From M3007 sp964621185 (GTDB lineage: Bacteria; Bacteroidota; Bacteroidia; Chitinophagales; Saprospiraceae): DNA of 64,000 bases. The position numbers and the translations under genes are program-made. Location: positions 17,040 through 81,039 of the forward strand of contig CAZULM010000025.1 of assembly GCA_964621185.1 (NCBI GenBank), read 5' to 3'. Shown here piece after piece: positions 1 to 8,140 of the stretch (the first letter of the stretch is position 1; each line of letters begins with the position of its first letter). The notes under the pieces are model-generated. The model did not search any database. It had not been told where the DNA came from and was given only the letters and a program-made list of their open reading frames with translations.

Positions 1-495
1 CAGGAAAAAGCCCGTTGGGGTTTCCCATTGGGCGATCATTTTGAGGGGTACTGTAATCGCCTTCTGCCCAAGGGCGCCGGTAGCGGTGGGCTCATAATCG
101 CTCATAGGGAAAGTGGCCCCGCTGCCAAACAGCACGCCGATTTTCCCTAATTTGTTTATTTCTTTGTAAAATGGACGGTATTTCAGAAACAGCCCCCCAT
201 CTTGCAGGCCGCTCTGGGTAGGGGTGAACACGGCAGTAGCGGTGCCGACCAGGTCAAGCGACCTTGACAAGCCATATTCGGCAAACAAACTGAGCGCTTG
301 GCCGTTGTAAGTTTCGTCGAACAATTGCCCGCCCGCGCCTTCGAACTTTTTGGCGTTGTTGAAAGAGAACGAAGGGGCAAGGTCGAGCTTGCCCTTCCCT
401 TTCAAAAAGCCGTCGAGCGGCCCTTGGGCAACAGCGGCAATCGGGAACAAAAGGGCGACGAAGAATTTGGGCATGAATTTTTCTGTTACAGACAT
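1..495 (-). CDS. outer-membrane protein, N-terminal part (runs off window)
   Basis: An open frame on the minus strand runs from an ATG at 495 to the window edge with no stop, giving about 165 residues. A second ATG at 474 begins a clean signal peptide (MPKFFVALLFPIAAVAQ), so either start exports the protein. The mature part has alternating hydrophobic/polar stretches with aromatic residues (LSLFAEYGLSRSLDLVGTAT, GGLFLKYRPFY), as in outer-membrane beta barrels. The family cannot be fixed from this fragment. It is divergent from the OmpA-like gene at 537 with a very short gap, so the two promoters must overlap or lie inside coding sequence. Confidence 0.6.
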   Translation of the reverse strand, partial: MSVTEKFMPKFFVALLFPIAAVAQGPLDGFLKGKGKLDLAPSFSFNNAKKFEGAGGQLFDETYNGQALSLFAEYGLSRSLDLVGTATAVFTPTQSGLQDGGLFLKYRPFYKEINKLGKIGVLFGSGATFPMSDYEPTATGALGQKAITVPLKMIAQWETPTGFFL

Positions 496-536
496 CAGTC
501 CTGATGAGCAGAGAATATTACTTATTGGTTAAAGAC

Positions 537-1286
537 ATGAAAACCATCGTTCTTAAAATTGCTTTTTCGAGCGCCTTCCTTGCGCCAAGCTGGGCATTGT
601 GCCAAGACTTTTGCGTTCAATTGGCGGCATACAATGTTCGGCAACCTGCGTCTTACTTCAAGGACAGAGGGGTGGAGCATTACACGGAAAGCGCCGACAA
701 GTCGGGAATCTACTGGTATTCGGCAGGCAGGTATGCTACCCGAGAGGAAGCCGAAACCGTTCAACAAGATATGGTATCCAAAGGTTTTGCCAACGCCCTC
801 ATCATCGATCAAGCAGAGCAGCGCCTGCTGTCCGACCTCGATTGCCCCTATATCCGTGATGGGGTGGTTTATCTGCACGACCCCAACTACAACCCTGCCG
901 AACGGACCATCTATTTTGATTTCGGCAAATCGAACCTTGACGCCGAGTCAAAAGATATTCTGAACGAAGTATATCAGGAACTGAGCCAGAAGCCCGGCTC
1001 TACCCTCAAGATTCGCGGATATACCGATGGTGTGGGAGATGGCGTGGCTAATTTGCAATTGGCCGCCACGAGAAGCCGCGCTGCCAGGGATTACCTCATT
1101 TACAAGGGCATCAGGGCCGACCGCATGTTCATGGAAGTGTTCGGCGAGGCGGCACCCGCCGCACCAAACGCCGAAGACGACGGCTCAAACTCGGGCAAAG
1201 GACGCGACCTGCCCCAGAACAGGAAGTGGAACCGCCGCGTCACCTTGGAAGTGGAGGGCCCCGAAAAGCCCGCTAAGCCCAATTAA
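537..1286 (+). CDS. OmpA-family peptidoglycan-binding protein with SPOR-like N-terminal module
   Basis: The product has 249 residues from the ATG at 537; an upstream in-frame start at 504 would bury the signal peptide MKTIVLKIAFSSAFLAPSWA. Residues about 25-85 look like a SPOR-type module (FCVQLAAY, then WYSAGRYATREEAETVQQDM). After a linker, the C-terminal half is an OmpA-like domain: TIYFDFGKSNLDAESKDIL, the loop IRGYTDGVGDGVANLQLA, and a terminal RRVTLEVEG strand. OmpA domains bind meso-diaminopimelate in peptidoglycan, so the protein probably sits in the periplasm or outer membrane and ties envelope layers together. It is followed 39 bp later by a MerR gene on the same strand. Confidence 0.8.
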   Translation: MKTIVLKIAFSSAFLAPSWALCQDFCVQLAAYNVRQPASYFKDRGVEHYTESADKSGIYWYSAGRYATREEAETVQQDMVSKGFANALIIDQAEQRLLSDLDCPYIRDGVVYLHDPNYNPAERTIYFDFGKSNLDAESKDILNEVYQELSQKPGSTLKIRGYTDGVGDGVANLQLAATRSRAARDYLIYKGIRADRMFMEVFGEAAPAAPNAEDDGSNSGKGRDLPQNRKWNRRVTLEVEGPEKPAKPN

Positions 1287-1325
1287 ATGCCAACAATTTA
1301 ACAAGTATAGCTGTTAAGCGTAGTA

Positions 1326-2225
1326 ATGGCCATTTATTCAATTCGCGATCTGGAAAAACTGACGGGCATAAAGGCGCACACTATCCGTATTTGGGAGCAA
1401 CGCTATAACCTGATCACGCCCGCCAGGACGGAGACGAACATCCGTTATTACACCGATGAGAACCTGCGCTTGCTTTTCAATATCGCCCTGCTAAATCGCA
1501 ATGGCCTGAAAATCAGCAAGGTCGCGAAAATGAAGCCCTCGGAGATAGCCGCCAAGGGCGCCGCGCTCACCCAAAGTGCCGTCAACAACAACAGCCAAAT
1601 AGAAGCGCTCACCCTGTCTATGATCGACATGGACGAAGCTGCCTTCGAACATTTGTTCAGCGGATACTTGAAAAGCCACGGCTTCGAGGCGACCATGGTG
1701 GACCTCATTTACCCCTTTCTCGACAAGCTGCGCGTGCTTTGGCTTACGGGGAGCATCAACCCGGCGCAGGAAAAATTTATCGGCCATTTGATCCGCCGCA
1801 AGCTCATGGGCATCATCGACCGCTTGCCACCGGTTTCTCCTAAAAACGGGGCGGAGAAAATCCTGCTGTATTCGCCAGAGGGCGAATCGCAGGAACTGGC
1901 GCTGCTTTTCATGCAGTACCTAATACGCCGGCGCGAGATCCAAGCTATTTATTTAGGCTCTGGGGTGAACCTGAGCGACCTTGGCGACACCTGCAAATTG
2001 CTGAACCCAAACTACGTGCTCACCATCATTCAAGACCCAATCCCCCGCCAACCCATTCAAGCGTACATTGACCAAGCTGCAGCCTGTATTGGCAACGGTC
2101 AGCTGCTGCTGACGGGGGCACAGTTGTTCGTCAGCCCGGTGAAATTGCCCGCCAATACCAAGGTGCTCAATGGGCTGAAAGAAACCCTGCAATTCCTCGA
2201 CACCCTGCACCTCAAGCAGAAATAA
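1326..2225 (+). CDS. MerR-family regulator with degenerate cobalamin-binding-like C-terminus
   Basis: This 299-residue protein begins with a MerR winged helix (MAIYSIRDLEKLTGIKAHT, then IRIWEQRYNLITPARTETNI). The C-terminal two thirds resemble the helical bundle and Rossmann-like half of the CarH/LitR photoreceptor family. In that family a Wx9EH motif caps adenosylcobalamin and an ExH motif supplies the lower axial His. Here the first motif reads W-LTGSINPAQ-EK and the second GESQ, so both histidines are replaced (Lys and Gln). I infer a B12-independent sensor or oligomerisation domain. It ends 3 bp from the convergent stop of the next gene. Confidence 0.8.
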   Translation: MAIYSIRDLEKLTGIKAHTIRIWEQRYNLITPARTETNIRYYTDENLRLLFNIALLNRNGLKISKVAKMKPSEIAAKGAALTQSAVNNNSQIEALTLSMIDMDEAAFEHLFSGYLKSHGFEATMVDLIYPFLDKLRVLWLTGSINPAQEKFIGHLIRRKLMGIIDRLPPVSPKNGAEKILLYSPEGESQELALLFMQYLIRRREIQAIYLGSGVNLSDLGDTCKLLNPNYVLTIIQDPIPRQPIQAYIDQAAACIGNGQLLLTGAQLFVSPVKLPANTKVLNGLKETLQFLDTLHLKQK

Positions 2226-2227
2226 GC

Positions 2228-3154
2228 TTATCTTTTATGGAGCGCATCCTTCAGCTTCGTGTCGCCTGAATTGGGCGACTGCAGCTTGTTCAGCCATTTT
2301 TCGGCCAACTCCATCCTCCCCTCATGCAGCGCGAGCCTGGCGCACAGGGAGAAAATGGCCTCTTCGAGGGAGCTGAACTTCATGTGGTCGGTCTTGAGCT
2401 CCGACAGGTTGCGCAATGTCTCAGAAATGGCGCCGGCCGGGATATTGGGCTTTTCGGTGAACAAGTAGCGCACGTCTAAGACGATGCCCGCGTCCACTTT
2501 TTCGTACTGCCCCCACACCACCATTTTGGCGCCGCATTTTTGGCCAGCCATGATTGCCTCGTTCATACCCGGAGTGCTGTTCTCAAAACGGTTTCCAAAA
2601 AGTATCTGAACATCGCTGGGCATGTTGTTGCGGGCGGTCAGGTCGCGGATGCGTGCCTGAAGCGCCAGGGCGGGGTTCGACGAGGCGGCGCCTAAATTTT
2701 GGAACGGGATCAGCAAAATCGGGAATGCCTTATGGTCAAAATTGGGGCATTCTTTGGCTGCTTTCTCCTTGCGGCCTCCCTGGCCGGTGAGCAGTATCCC
2801 GGCGATCAGCCCCAGCAGCAGCATTATCCCGATGCCGATCAGCCAGAATACCCGATTCGACTGCTTCTCGTCGCGCTCTAATTCCAGCACCGGCTTGCGC
2901 CCTGCCATCAGGTCGTCGCTGACGCTGACGATGGCATCGTTGGTTTTGCTGTAAGCTTGCTGAGCCTCTGAAAAATCCAGAATGCCTTTGAGCTCTTTTT
3001 TCCTGGCGCTGTTATAGTTGGCTTCCACCACGCGCAGGATGCGGAGGGCCTCGGGGCTGCTCTTTTCTTTTTCCAAATGGGCAATCAATAGCCGAAGGGC
3101 TTGTGCGGTATCGCCCTCGCTGAGCAAATGTCGGACGGTTTCGAAGACTGTCAT
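2228..3154 (-). CDS. single-pass membrane protein with effector-associated-like N-terminal domain
   Basis: This 308-residue protein has three parts. Residues 1-85 are helical with a pattern like the Bacteroidota effector-associated domain 11: an early ALRLL helix, then a KKELKGILDFSEAQQAYSK helix pair. Residues about 102-123 form one membrane helix (VFWLIGIGIMLLLGLIAGIL). Residues about 140-308 form a soluble domain (FPILLIPFQNLG, CGAKMVVWGQYEKVDAGIVL) that resembles the nucleotide-free sensor or TolB/FlgO-like alpha/beta domains only loosely. Effector-associated domains recruit partners by homotypic contacts in conflict and signalling systems. The partner is not obvious here. The C-terminal function is unknown. 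Confidence 0.6.
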   Translation of the reverse strand: MTVFETVRHLLSEGDTAQALRLLIAHLEKEKSSPEALRILRVVEANYNSARKKELKGILDFSEAQQAYSKTNDAIVSVSDDLMAGRKPVLELERDEKQSNRVFWLIGIGIMLLLGLIAGILLTGQGGRKEKAAKECPNFDHKAFPILLIPFQNLGAASSNPALALQARIRDLTARNNMPSDVQILFGNRFENSTPGMNEAIMAGQKCGAKMVVWGQYEKVDAGIVLDVRYLFTEKPNIPAGAISETLRNLSELKTDHMKFSSLEEAIFSLCARLALHEGRMELAEKWLNKLQSPNSGDTKLKDALHKR

Positions 3155-3279
3155 GGGCCGATGTGCGTTTGGTTAGGTTTGGATTGAGTCAATATGGAAG
3201 GCAATGCCCGGTGTCAAAACTTAGATTCGATATCAATCCCGGAATGCAAAAATGCAAAAAAATGAGGCGTTTCAGGTAA

Positions 3280-3374
3280 TATACCTCACGCCGCTTGGTT
3301 TTGTGCATGCCGATTTTTGTAATCAATTGAACATCAGTTGAATCAATCATACTCAATCAGGCGAATCATGGTAT
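3280..3374 (+). repeat. 105-bp dispersed element, subfamily 1, copy A (10-bp deletion)
   Basis: It begins TATACCTCACGCCGCTTGG and ends GCGAATCATGGTAT. It matches copies at 46005-46109 and 60050-60154 (inverted) almost base for base, except that 10 bp are missing between two TCA triplets near its end. Its last bases cover the stop codon and final codons of rmlD. Confidence 0.85.
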
Positions 3375-4241
3375 TTGTTCCAGGCAGCGCTTCAAGCTTT
3401 CCCGCCAATGCGGTATCTCCAACCCAAAAGCCGCCTTGATCTTTGCCTTGTTCAATACGCTGAATGGTGGCCGCAGCGCCGGGGTGGGGTAGTCCTTGGT
3501 TTCGATGGGCAGCGCCTTGCAGTCCAGGTGTTTCAGCTCAAAAATTGCCTGCGCAAAATCGTACCAGCTCGCTACGCCTTCATTGGAGTAATGCCATATA
3601 CCGGCAAGCGCTGTTTGGGCCACGGCTCCTGCCTCCACCTGCTGCACAATCTGCAGCACAGCCAAAGCCAGGTCGGGGGCAAAAGTCGGGGTGCCGATCT
3701 GGTCGGCCACCACGCGCACAACACCCCGCTCGCCCCCGAGCCGGAGCATGGTGTTGGCGAAATTGTGCCCGACCGGGGCATATACCCATGAAGTGCGCAG
3801 CACCATCACCCCACCGGGATGCGCCCGCATGGCTGCACGCTCGCCCGCCAGTTTGGTGCGGGCATAGACACTTTTGGGTTTTACCGGGTCGCTTTCCTGG
3901 AACGGGGTGTTCTGCCGATTGTGGTACACATAGTCCGTCGAAAAATGGATCAGGGTGGCGCCCAGCGCCGCACAGGCTTCGGCGAGGTTTTTTGTCCCTG
4001 CAACATTGATGCGCGTTGCCTTTCCAGGTTCGGACTCCGCCTTGTCAACCGCCGTGTAGGCCGCGCAATTTATCACCCAGCGGATGTTCTTGTTTTTTTG
4101 GACAAAGCGCGTCACAGCCCGCTTGTTCCCGATGTCTAACACATTCGACCCTGCAAAATGAAAATCCCAGCCCGGAAATTCAGCAGCCAAGCGCTGGAAG
4201 CACTGCCCAAGCTGCCCGTAAGCACCGGTGACCAAGATCAT
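3366..4241 (-). CDS. rmlD: dTDP-4-dehydrorhamnose reductase
   Basis: This 291-residue short-chain dehydrogenase/reductase makes dTDP-L-rhamnose by reducing dTDP-4-keto-L-rhamnose with NAD(P)H. The N-terminal glycine-rich loop is VTGAYGQLG, the serine motif is HFSTDYVYH, and the catalytic Tyr-Lys pair is in SVYARTKLAGE. The sequence is full length. The rest of the rhamnose pathway (rmlABC) is not in the window. The start is directly preceded on the minus strand by an ATTATCAC/CTTATCAA octamer leader, and the stop lies inside a dispersed repeat (3280-3374). It shares orientation with the MoxR gene 31 bp upstream. Confidence 0.93.
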   Translation of the reverse strand: MILVTGAYGQLGQCFQRLAAEFPGWDFHFAGSNVLDIGNKRAVTRFVQKNKNIRWVINCAAYTAVDKAESEPGKATRINVAGTKNLAEACAALGATLIHFSTDYVYHNRQNTPFQESDPVKPKSVYARTKLAGERAAMRAHPGGVMVLRTSWVYAPVGHNFANTMLRLGGERGVVRVVADQIGTPTFAPDLALAVLQIVQQVEAGAVAQTALAGIWHYSNEGVASWYDFAQAIFELKHLDCKALPIETKDYPTPALRPPFSVLNKAKIKAAFGLEIPHWRESLKRCLEQIP

Positions 4242-4243
4242 AA

Positions 4244-4267
4244 TTTGAAATTTGATAAGGTGATAAT
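4244..4267 (-). repeat. octamer tandem array in the rmlD leader
   Basis: Read on the minus strand it is ATTATCAC, CTTATCAA, then ATTTCAAATT, running straight into the rmlD ATG. The same 8-bp unit (ATTATCAA/C) recurs before three other genes in the window. Confidence 0.7.
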
Positions 4268-4272
4268 GTGGT

Positions 4273-5268
4273 TCAAGGCACCTCTACCGTGTTCAGGATT
4301 TTGGTGATGATGTCTTCAGCAGTGACGCTCTCTGCCTCTGCTTCGTAGGTGAGGCCGATACGGTGGCGCAGCACATCGGGGCAGATGGCGCGCACATCTT
4401 CGGGGATCACGTAGCCGCGGTGGCGCAGGAAAGCCAGCGCCCGTGATGCCTGGGCGAGGGCGATGCTGGCACGGGGCGAAGCGCCGTAATGCAGCAGCGG
4501 GGCCAGTTCGCGCAGGCCATATTCCGCAGGCGTTCGGGTGGCGAACACGATATCGAGGATATATTGCTCTATTTTTTCGTCCATGTAAATCCCGTGCATC
4601 ACCTCCCTGGCGCGGATCAAGGCTTTGGTGCCTACCACTTTGTGAATGTTGGGCTGTTCGCCGCTCATGTTGTGCCGCACGATTTCGCGCTCCTCGCTTT
4701 TGTTGGGGTAGCCAATTTGGACCTTCAGTAGAAAGCGGTCGGCCTGGGCTTCGGGCAGGGTATAGGTGCCTTCCTGTTCGATGGGGTTTTGGGTGGCCAG
4801 CACTAAGAAAGGCTCCTCCAGTTGGAAGGTTTCGGTGCCGATGGTGACTTGCCGTTCCTGCATGGCCTCCAGCAGGGCGCTCTGCACCTTTGCCGGCGCG
4901 CGGTTTATTTCGTCGGCCAGCACAAAATTGGCGAAAATGGGCCCTTTGCGCACCGTAAATTCCGATTTTACGGGGTTGTAGATCATGGTGCCGATCACGT
5001 CGGCCGGCAGAAGGTCGGGGGTGAACTGGATCCTGCTGAACTTGGCGTCCACGGTCTGGGCCAGCGTTTTGATGGCCAGCGTTTTGGCCAGTCCGGGCAT
5101 GCCCTCCAGCAAGATATGGCCTTTGGTGAGCAGGCCGATCAACAAGCGCTCGATCATCAGCTCTTGCCCGATGATCACTTTCTTTGTTTCGGCTTTTATT
5201 TGATCGACAAAGGCGCTTTCGAGCAAAATCTGCTGGTTGAGGGCTTGGATATCCGTGTAATGCTGCAT
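4273..5268 (-). CDS. MoxR-family AAA+ ATPase
   Basis: This 331-residue protein is a MoxR-type ATPase. It has Walker A GMPGLAKT at about residue 57, Walker B VLADEINRAP, sensor 1 in LVLATQNPIEQEGTYTLPEA, and the C-terminal lid with SPRASIALAQASRALA. MoxR proteins act as chaperones that mature VWA-domain or metal-containing proteins, often beside DUF58 and Bat genes. Here the usual DUF58 partner is absent and batD lies 13 kb away on the other strand. A promoter element is seen about 30 bp upstream of the start. Confidence 0.93.
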   Translation of the reverse strand: MQHYTDIQALNQQILLESAFVDQIKAETKKVIIGQELMIERLLIGLLTKGHILLEGMPGLAKTLAIKTLAQTVDAKFSRIQFTPDLLPADVIGTMIYNPVKSEFTVRKGPIFANFVLADEINRAPAKVQSALLEAMQERQVTIGTETFQLEEPFLVLATQNPIEQEGTYTLPEAQADRFLLKVQIGYPNKSEEREIVRHNMSGEQPNIHKVVGTKALIRAREVMHGIYMDEKIEQYILDIVFATRTPAEYGLRELAPLLHYGASPRASIALAQASRALAFLRHRGYVIPEDVRAICPDVLRHRIGLTYEAEAESVTAEDIITKILNTVEVP

Positions 5269-5298
5269 GATATTTTTTTAGGCTTTCAGTTGCGTGGG

Positions 5299-5306
5299 CA
5301 AAAGTA
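5299..5306 (-). promoter_or_regulatory. -7 element (TACTTTTG) for the MoxR gene
   Basis: On the minus strand the sequence is TACTTTTG, matching the Bacteroidota primary-sigma -7 consensus TAnnTTTG. It lies 31 bp upstream of the MoxR ATG. No clear -33 TTG was found at the expected distance. Confidence 0.5.
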
Positions 5307-5425
5307 GCGGATCACGAAGAGTTTTCAGCTATTTCCGCCAAGCATCGCTTGAACATTTGACCTCGATTGCCGTTTCAACCTAACCGTTTTTTCCAAAATA
5401 AAGGCAAATTGAAATAAACCTGTAC

Positions 5426-5926
5426 ATGGACATCCAGGAAGGCAAAGAAAAATTCATAGAGGCTTGGGGCCGTTTGGCAGGCAGTTGGAGCATCCCGCCC
5501 GCGATGGCGCAGGTACATGCCCTGTTGCTCATCGCACCGGAACCGCTCACGGCCGACCAAGTGCGGGAGCACCTCGGCATCTCTGCGGGCAATGCCAGCA
5601 TGAACCTTCGCGCGCTCGTCGAATGGGGCCTGGTTTACCGGGAATCGCCCGAAAATGGGCGCAAAGACCATTTTTACGCCGAAAAAGACATGTGGACGGT
5701 GGTTCGCCAAATCATCATCAACCGCAAGAAGCGCGAGTTGGAACCTATGTTGCAAATATTGGACGAACTGGCCGGCGTACAGGAAAGTTGCCCCAATTCC
5801 GAGCACTTTTGCGCTGTGGTGCGCGACATCCGCAAGATTTCGCACAAAGCCAACCAGACCCTCGAAAACCTGGTGAAAGCGGAGCCGAGCTGGATCACCG
5901 GAATTTTTTTGAACATGGTGCGTTGA
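5426..5926 (+). CDS. GbsR/MarR-family transcriptional regulator
   Basis: This 166-residue protein has a winged helix at residues about 25-80 (LTADQVREHLGISAGNASMN followed by LRALVEWGLVYRESPENGRK) and a long C-terminal helical pair for dimerisation (IINRKKRELEPMLQILDELA). This is the GbsR branch of MarR-like regulators, common in Bacteroidota. The effector cannot be read from the sequence. It is transcribed alone, 52 bp before the DUF2851 gene. Confidence 0.85.
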   Translation: MDIQEGKEKFIEAWGRLAGSWSIPPAMAQVHALLLIAPEPLTADQVREHLGISAGNASMNLRALVEWGLVYRESPENGRKDHFYAEKDMWTVVRQIIINRKKRELEPMLQILDELAGVQESCPNSEHFCAVVRDIRKISHKANQTLENLVKAEPSWITGIFLNMVR

Positions 5927-5978
5927 CATTCGGGAAAAACTGCTTAACTTTAAGTAGTCTTTAAACCCGCTTCAACCC

Positions 5979-7247
5979 ATGAACGAAAACTTTCTCCATT
6001 TCCTGTGGCGCTGGCGCCGCTTCAACGCACTCAGCCTACAAACAACCGAAGGCAACCCCATCGAAATCTTGCATCCCGGCGAATGGAACCACCACGCCGG
6101 CCCCGATTTCTTCAACGCCAGGCTCCGCATCGGCGCCACCACTTGGGCCGGCAACGTGGAACTGCACCTTAAAGCTTCCGAATGGCTGGCGCACGGCCAT
6201 TCCAGCGACCCGGCTTACGACAACGTGGTGCTCCACGTAGTGCTGGAAGAAGACCAGGCCATCTTCCGTGCCAACGGCGAGCGCATTCCCTGCCTGGAGC
6301 TGAAAGGGCGCATCCCCCCCAAAATCTTAGACAACTACCGCCGCCTGGAAAACGAGCGGGCCTGGATCCCTTGCCAAAATTTTTTCCAGGGCACGCCCGG
6401 CATCCTGCGGCTCAACTGGCTCGACCGAATGCTGGTGGAGCGGCTGGAGCAGAAAACAACAGCCATTGCACAAGTCCTGGACAGCACCGGTAGCCATTGG
6501 GAGGAGGCGTTTTACCGACTACTTGCCCGCAGCTTCGGCCTTAAAGTCAATTCCGAACCCTTCGAAACACTTGCCCGCTCCCTGCCGCTCCACACAGTAG
6601 CCCGGCATAAAAACGACTTGAAGCAAGTGGAGGCCCTCGTCTTTGGGCAAGCGGGCATGCTCGCCAAAGATTTCCAGGACAAGCACCCGCGGGCCCTGGC
6701 CAGGGAGTACGGGTTCCTGCGGCAGAAATACGGGCTCACCCCGATGGATGCCGGGCAGTGGAAATTCCTGCGGCTGCGGCCGGCCAATTTCCCCAGCATC
6801 CGTCTGGCACAGTTTGCAACCCTGCTCCACCAATCGGCCAACCTGTTGTCGCAAATATTGGAAGCGAGGAACCTCCGCGAACTGGAACACCTTTTCGCGC
6901 TGCAGCTCGACGGCTATTGGCTCGACCACTTTCAATTCGACAAGCCTTCGGCCCGGCGGCCTAAAAACCTGGGGCGCGATTTCGTACACCTGATCGTCAT
7001 CAACACCATCGTGCCTTTCCTGTTCTATTGGGGCCGCTGCAAAAAGTTGCCGGAGCTGGAAAAGCGGGCACTGTTGCTGTTGGAGGAGTTGCCGGCAGAA
7101 GCCAATGCCATCGTCCAGGAATGGGAAGCACTGGGGCTGACCGCAAAGAACGCCTACGAGTCGCAGGCGATTATTCATTTGAAGACACAGTGGTGCGACC
7201 CCAAGCGCTGTCTGGAGTGTGCCATCGGTAATGCCGTGCTGAAATGA
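5979..7247 (+). CDS. DUF2851 family protein
   Basis: This 422-residue protein belongs to a family almost confined to Bacteroidota. The N-terminal signature is clear: HFLWRWRRFN, HPGEWNHHAGPDFFNARLRI, and WAGNVELHLKASEW. A C-terminal Cys-rich tail (QWCDPKRCLECAIGNAVL) follows the family pattern and could bind metal. The conserved acidic and aromatic positions near residues 30-60 recall nuclease-like folds, but no function is established and I do not assign one. It is the full family length. Its stop is 8 bp from the convergent lipoprotein gene. Confidence 0.85.
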   Translation: MNENFLHFLWRWRRFNALSLQTTEGNPIEILHPGEWNHHAGPDFFNARLRIGATTWAGNVELHLKASEWLAHGHSSDPAYDNVVLHVVLEEDQAIFRANGERIPCLELKGRIPPKILDNYRRLENERAWIPCQNFFQGTPGILRLNWLDRMLVERLEQKTTAIAQVLDSTGSHWEEAFYRLLARSFGLKVNSEPFETLARSLPLHTVARHKNDLKQVEALVFGQAGMLAKDFQDKHPRALAREYGFLRQKYGLTPMDAGQWKFLRLRPANFPSIRLAQFATLLHQSANLLSQILEARNLRELEHLFALQLDGYWLDHFQFDKPSARRPKNLGRDFVHLIVINTIVPFLFYWGRCKKLPELEKRALLLLEELPAEANAIVQEWEALGLTAKNAYESQAIIHLKTQWCDPKRCLECAIGNAVLK

Positions 7248-7255
7248 GCAAGTGC

Positions 7256-7918
7256 TTATTTCGTGACCTTCACGTCAATGGGTTTTGAGTAAAACTCCGT
7301 GATCCCGTGCACGGGCATCCCCGCAATGGTGTCCTTGACCAGTTTCTTGCGCACCAGGTACAAGGTCCAGTCGCCGGGGCTAAGGTCTTTCAACTTGGCT
7401 GCGGGGATGTCGATTTGGGGGGTGCCGAGCGTGGACGCCACTTCCAGCGGCAGGGTGCGCCCTTCTTGGGCGTTTTCCCACATGAGCACCATGGTTTCGC
7501 CTTTGCCAAGAGGGCTGCCCTCCCATTGGAGCGCCGTAGCTTGGGTTTGCGAAATGGCAGAGTCTTTCAATGAAAATTTTGTCACGGCGCTGGTGTTCAT
7601 CCGAAATACCTGTTTTCTGTTGCCGGCATCGCGCCAGTCGAATACCTGCTCTGCCAAAAATTCGGCCGGATATTCGTACCTGTATGACATGCCATAGATC
7701 GGGGTCAACTTCATTTCCATGCCCTGGTAGCGGATCCCACCAGGTATTTCAAGCGAAGTTTTGCTGCCCGAGTCCTGAAGGTTGGCCTCTGCTTTGGCAA
7801 GCTTTAAGGCCTCGTCATAGCGGGCATAACAAAAAAGCGTGTGTTTGTCAGCCTTTTGCTGCGATTCGCAGCATAATAATGCCAATGTTGTCAGAATCAA
7901 AAAAAAGATGTGCTTCAT
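7256..7918 (-). CDS. predicted lipoprotein, unknown function
   Basis: This 220-residue protein starts at the ATG at 7918, which gives a lipoprotein signal (MKHIFFLILTTLALLCC); the longer frame from 8065 would place 49 residues ahead of it. The mature part is a beta-rich module with RYEYPAEFLAEQVFDWRDAG, LMWENAQEGRTLPLEV and LSPGDWTLYLVRKKLV. The GDWTLYLVR strand near the end looks like an Ig-like or fibronectin-like edge strand. It is probably anchored to the periplasmic or outer face of the envelope. I do not recognise a named family. Confidence 0.65.
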   Translation of the reverse strand: MKHIFFLILTTLALLCCESQQKADKHTLFCYARYDEALKLAKAEANLQDSGSKTSLEIPGGIRYQGMEMKLTPIYGMSYRYEYPAEFLAEQVFDWRDAGNRKQVFRMNTSAVTKFSLKDSAISQTQATALQWEGSPLGKGETMVLMWENAQEGRTLPLEVASTLGTPQIDIPAAKLKDLSPGDWTLYLVRKKLVKDTIAGMPVHGITEFYSKPIDVKVTK

Positions 7919-8140
7919 ATACTTGTCTGAATATCTTTGCCGCTTGTCGGGAAAGAAGTGTAGGTTGGTGGAAAACAGCGCGATACCGCTGAGCAAAGGT
8001 CTGTCAAGCGGCACGTTATGCCAAATAATCGGCCTTTCTTTCACGAACCCAACTGGAGCGCTCATACTTTGACAACCTCAATTCACACAATTGACCACTT
8101 TCACATCGATTAACAAGCCTATTTTCGACCCATCAACGGC

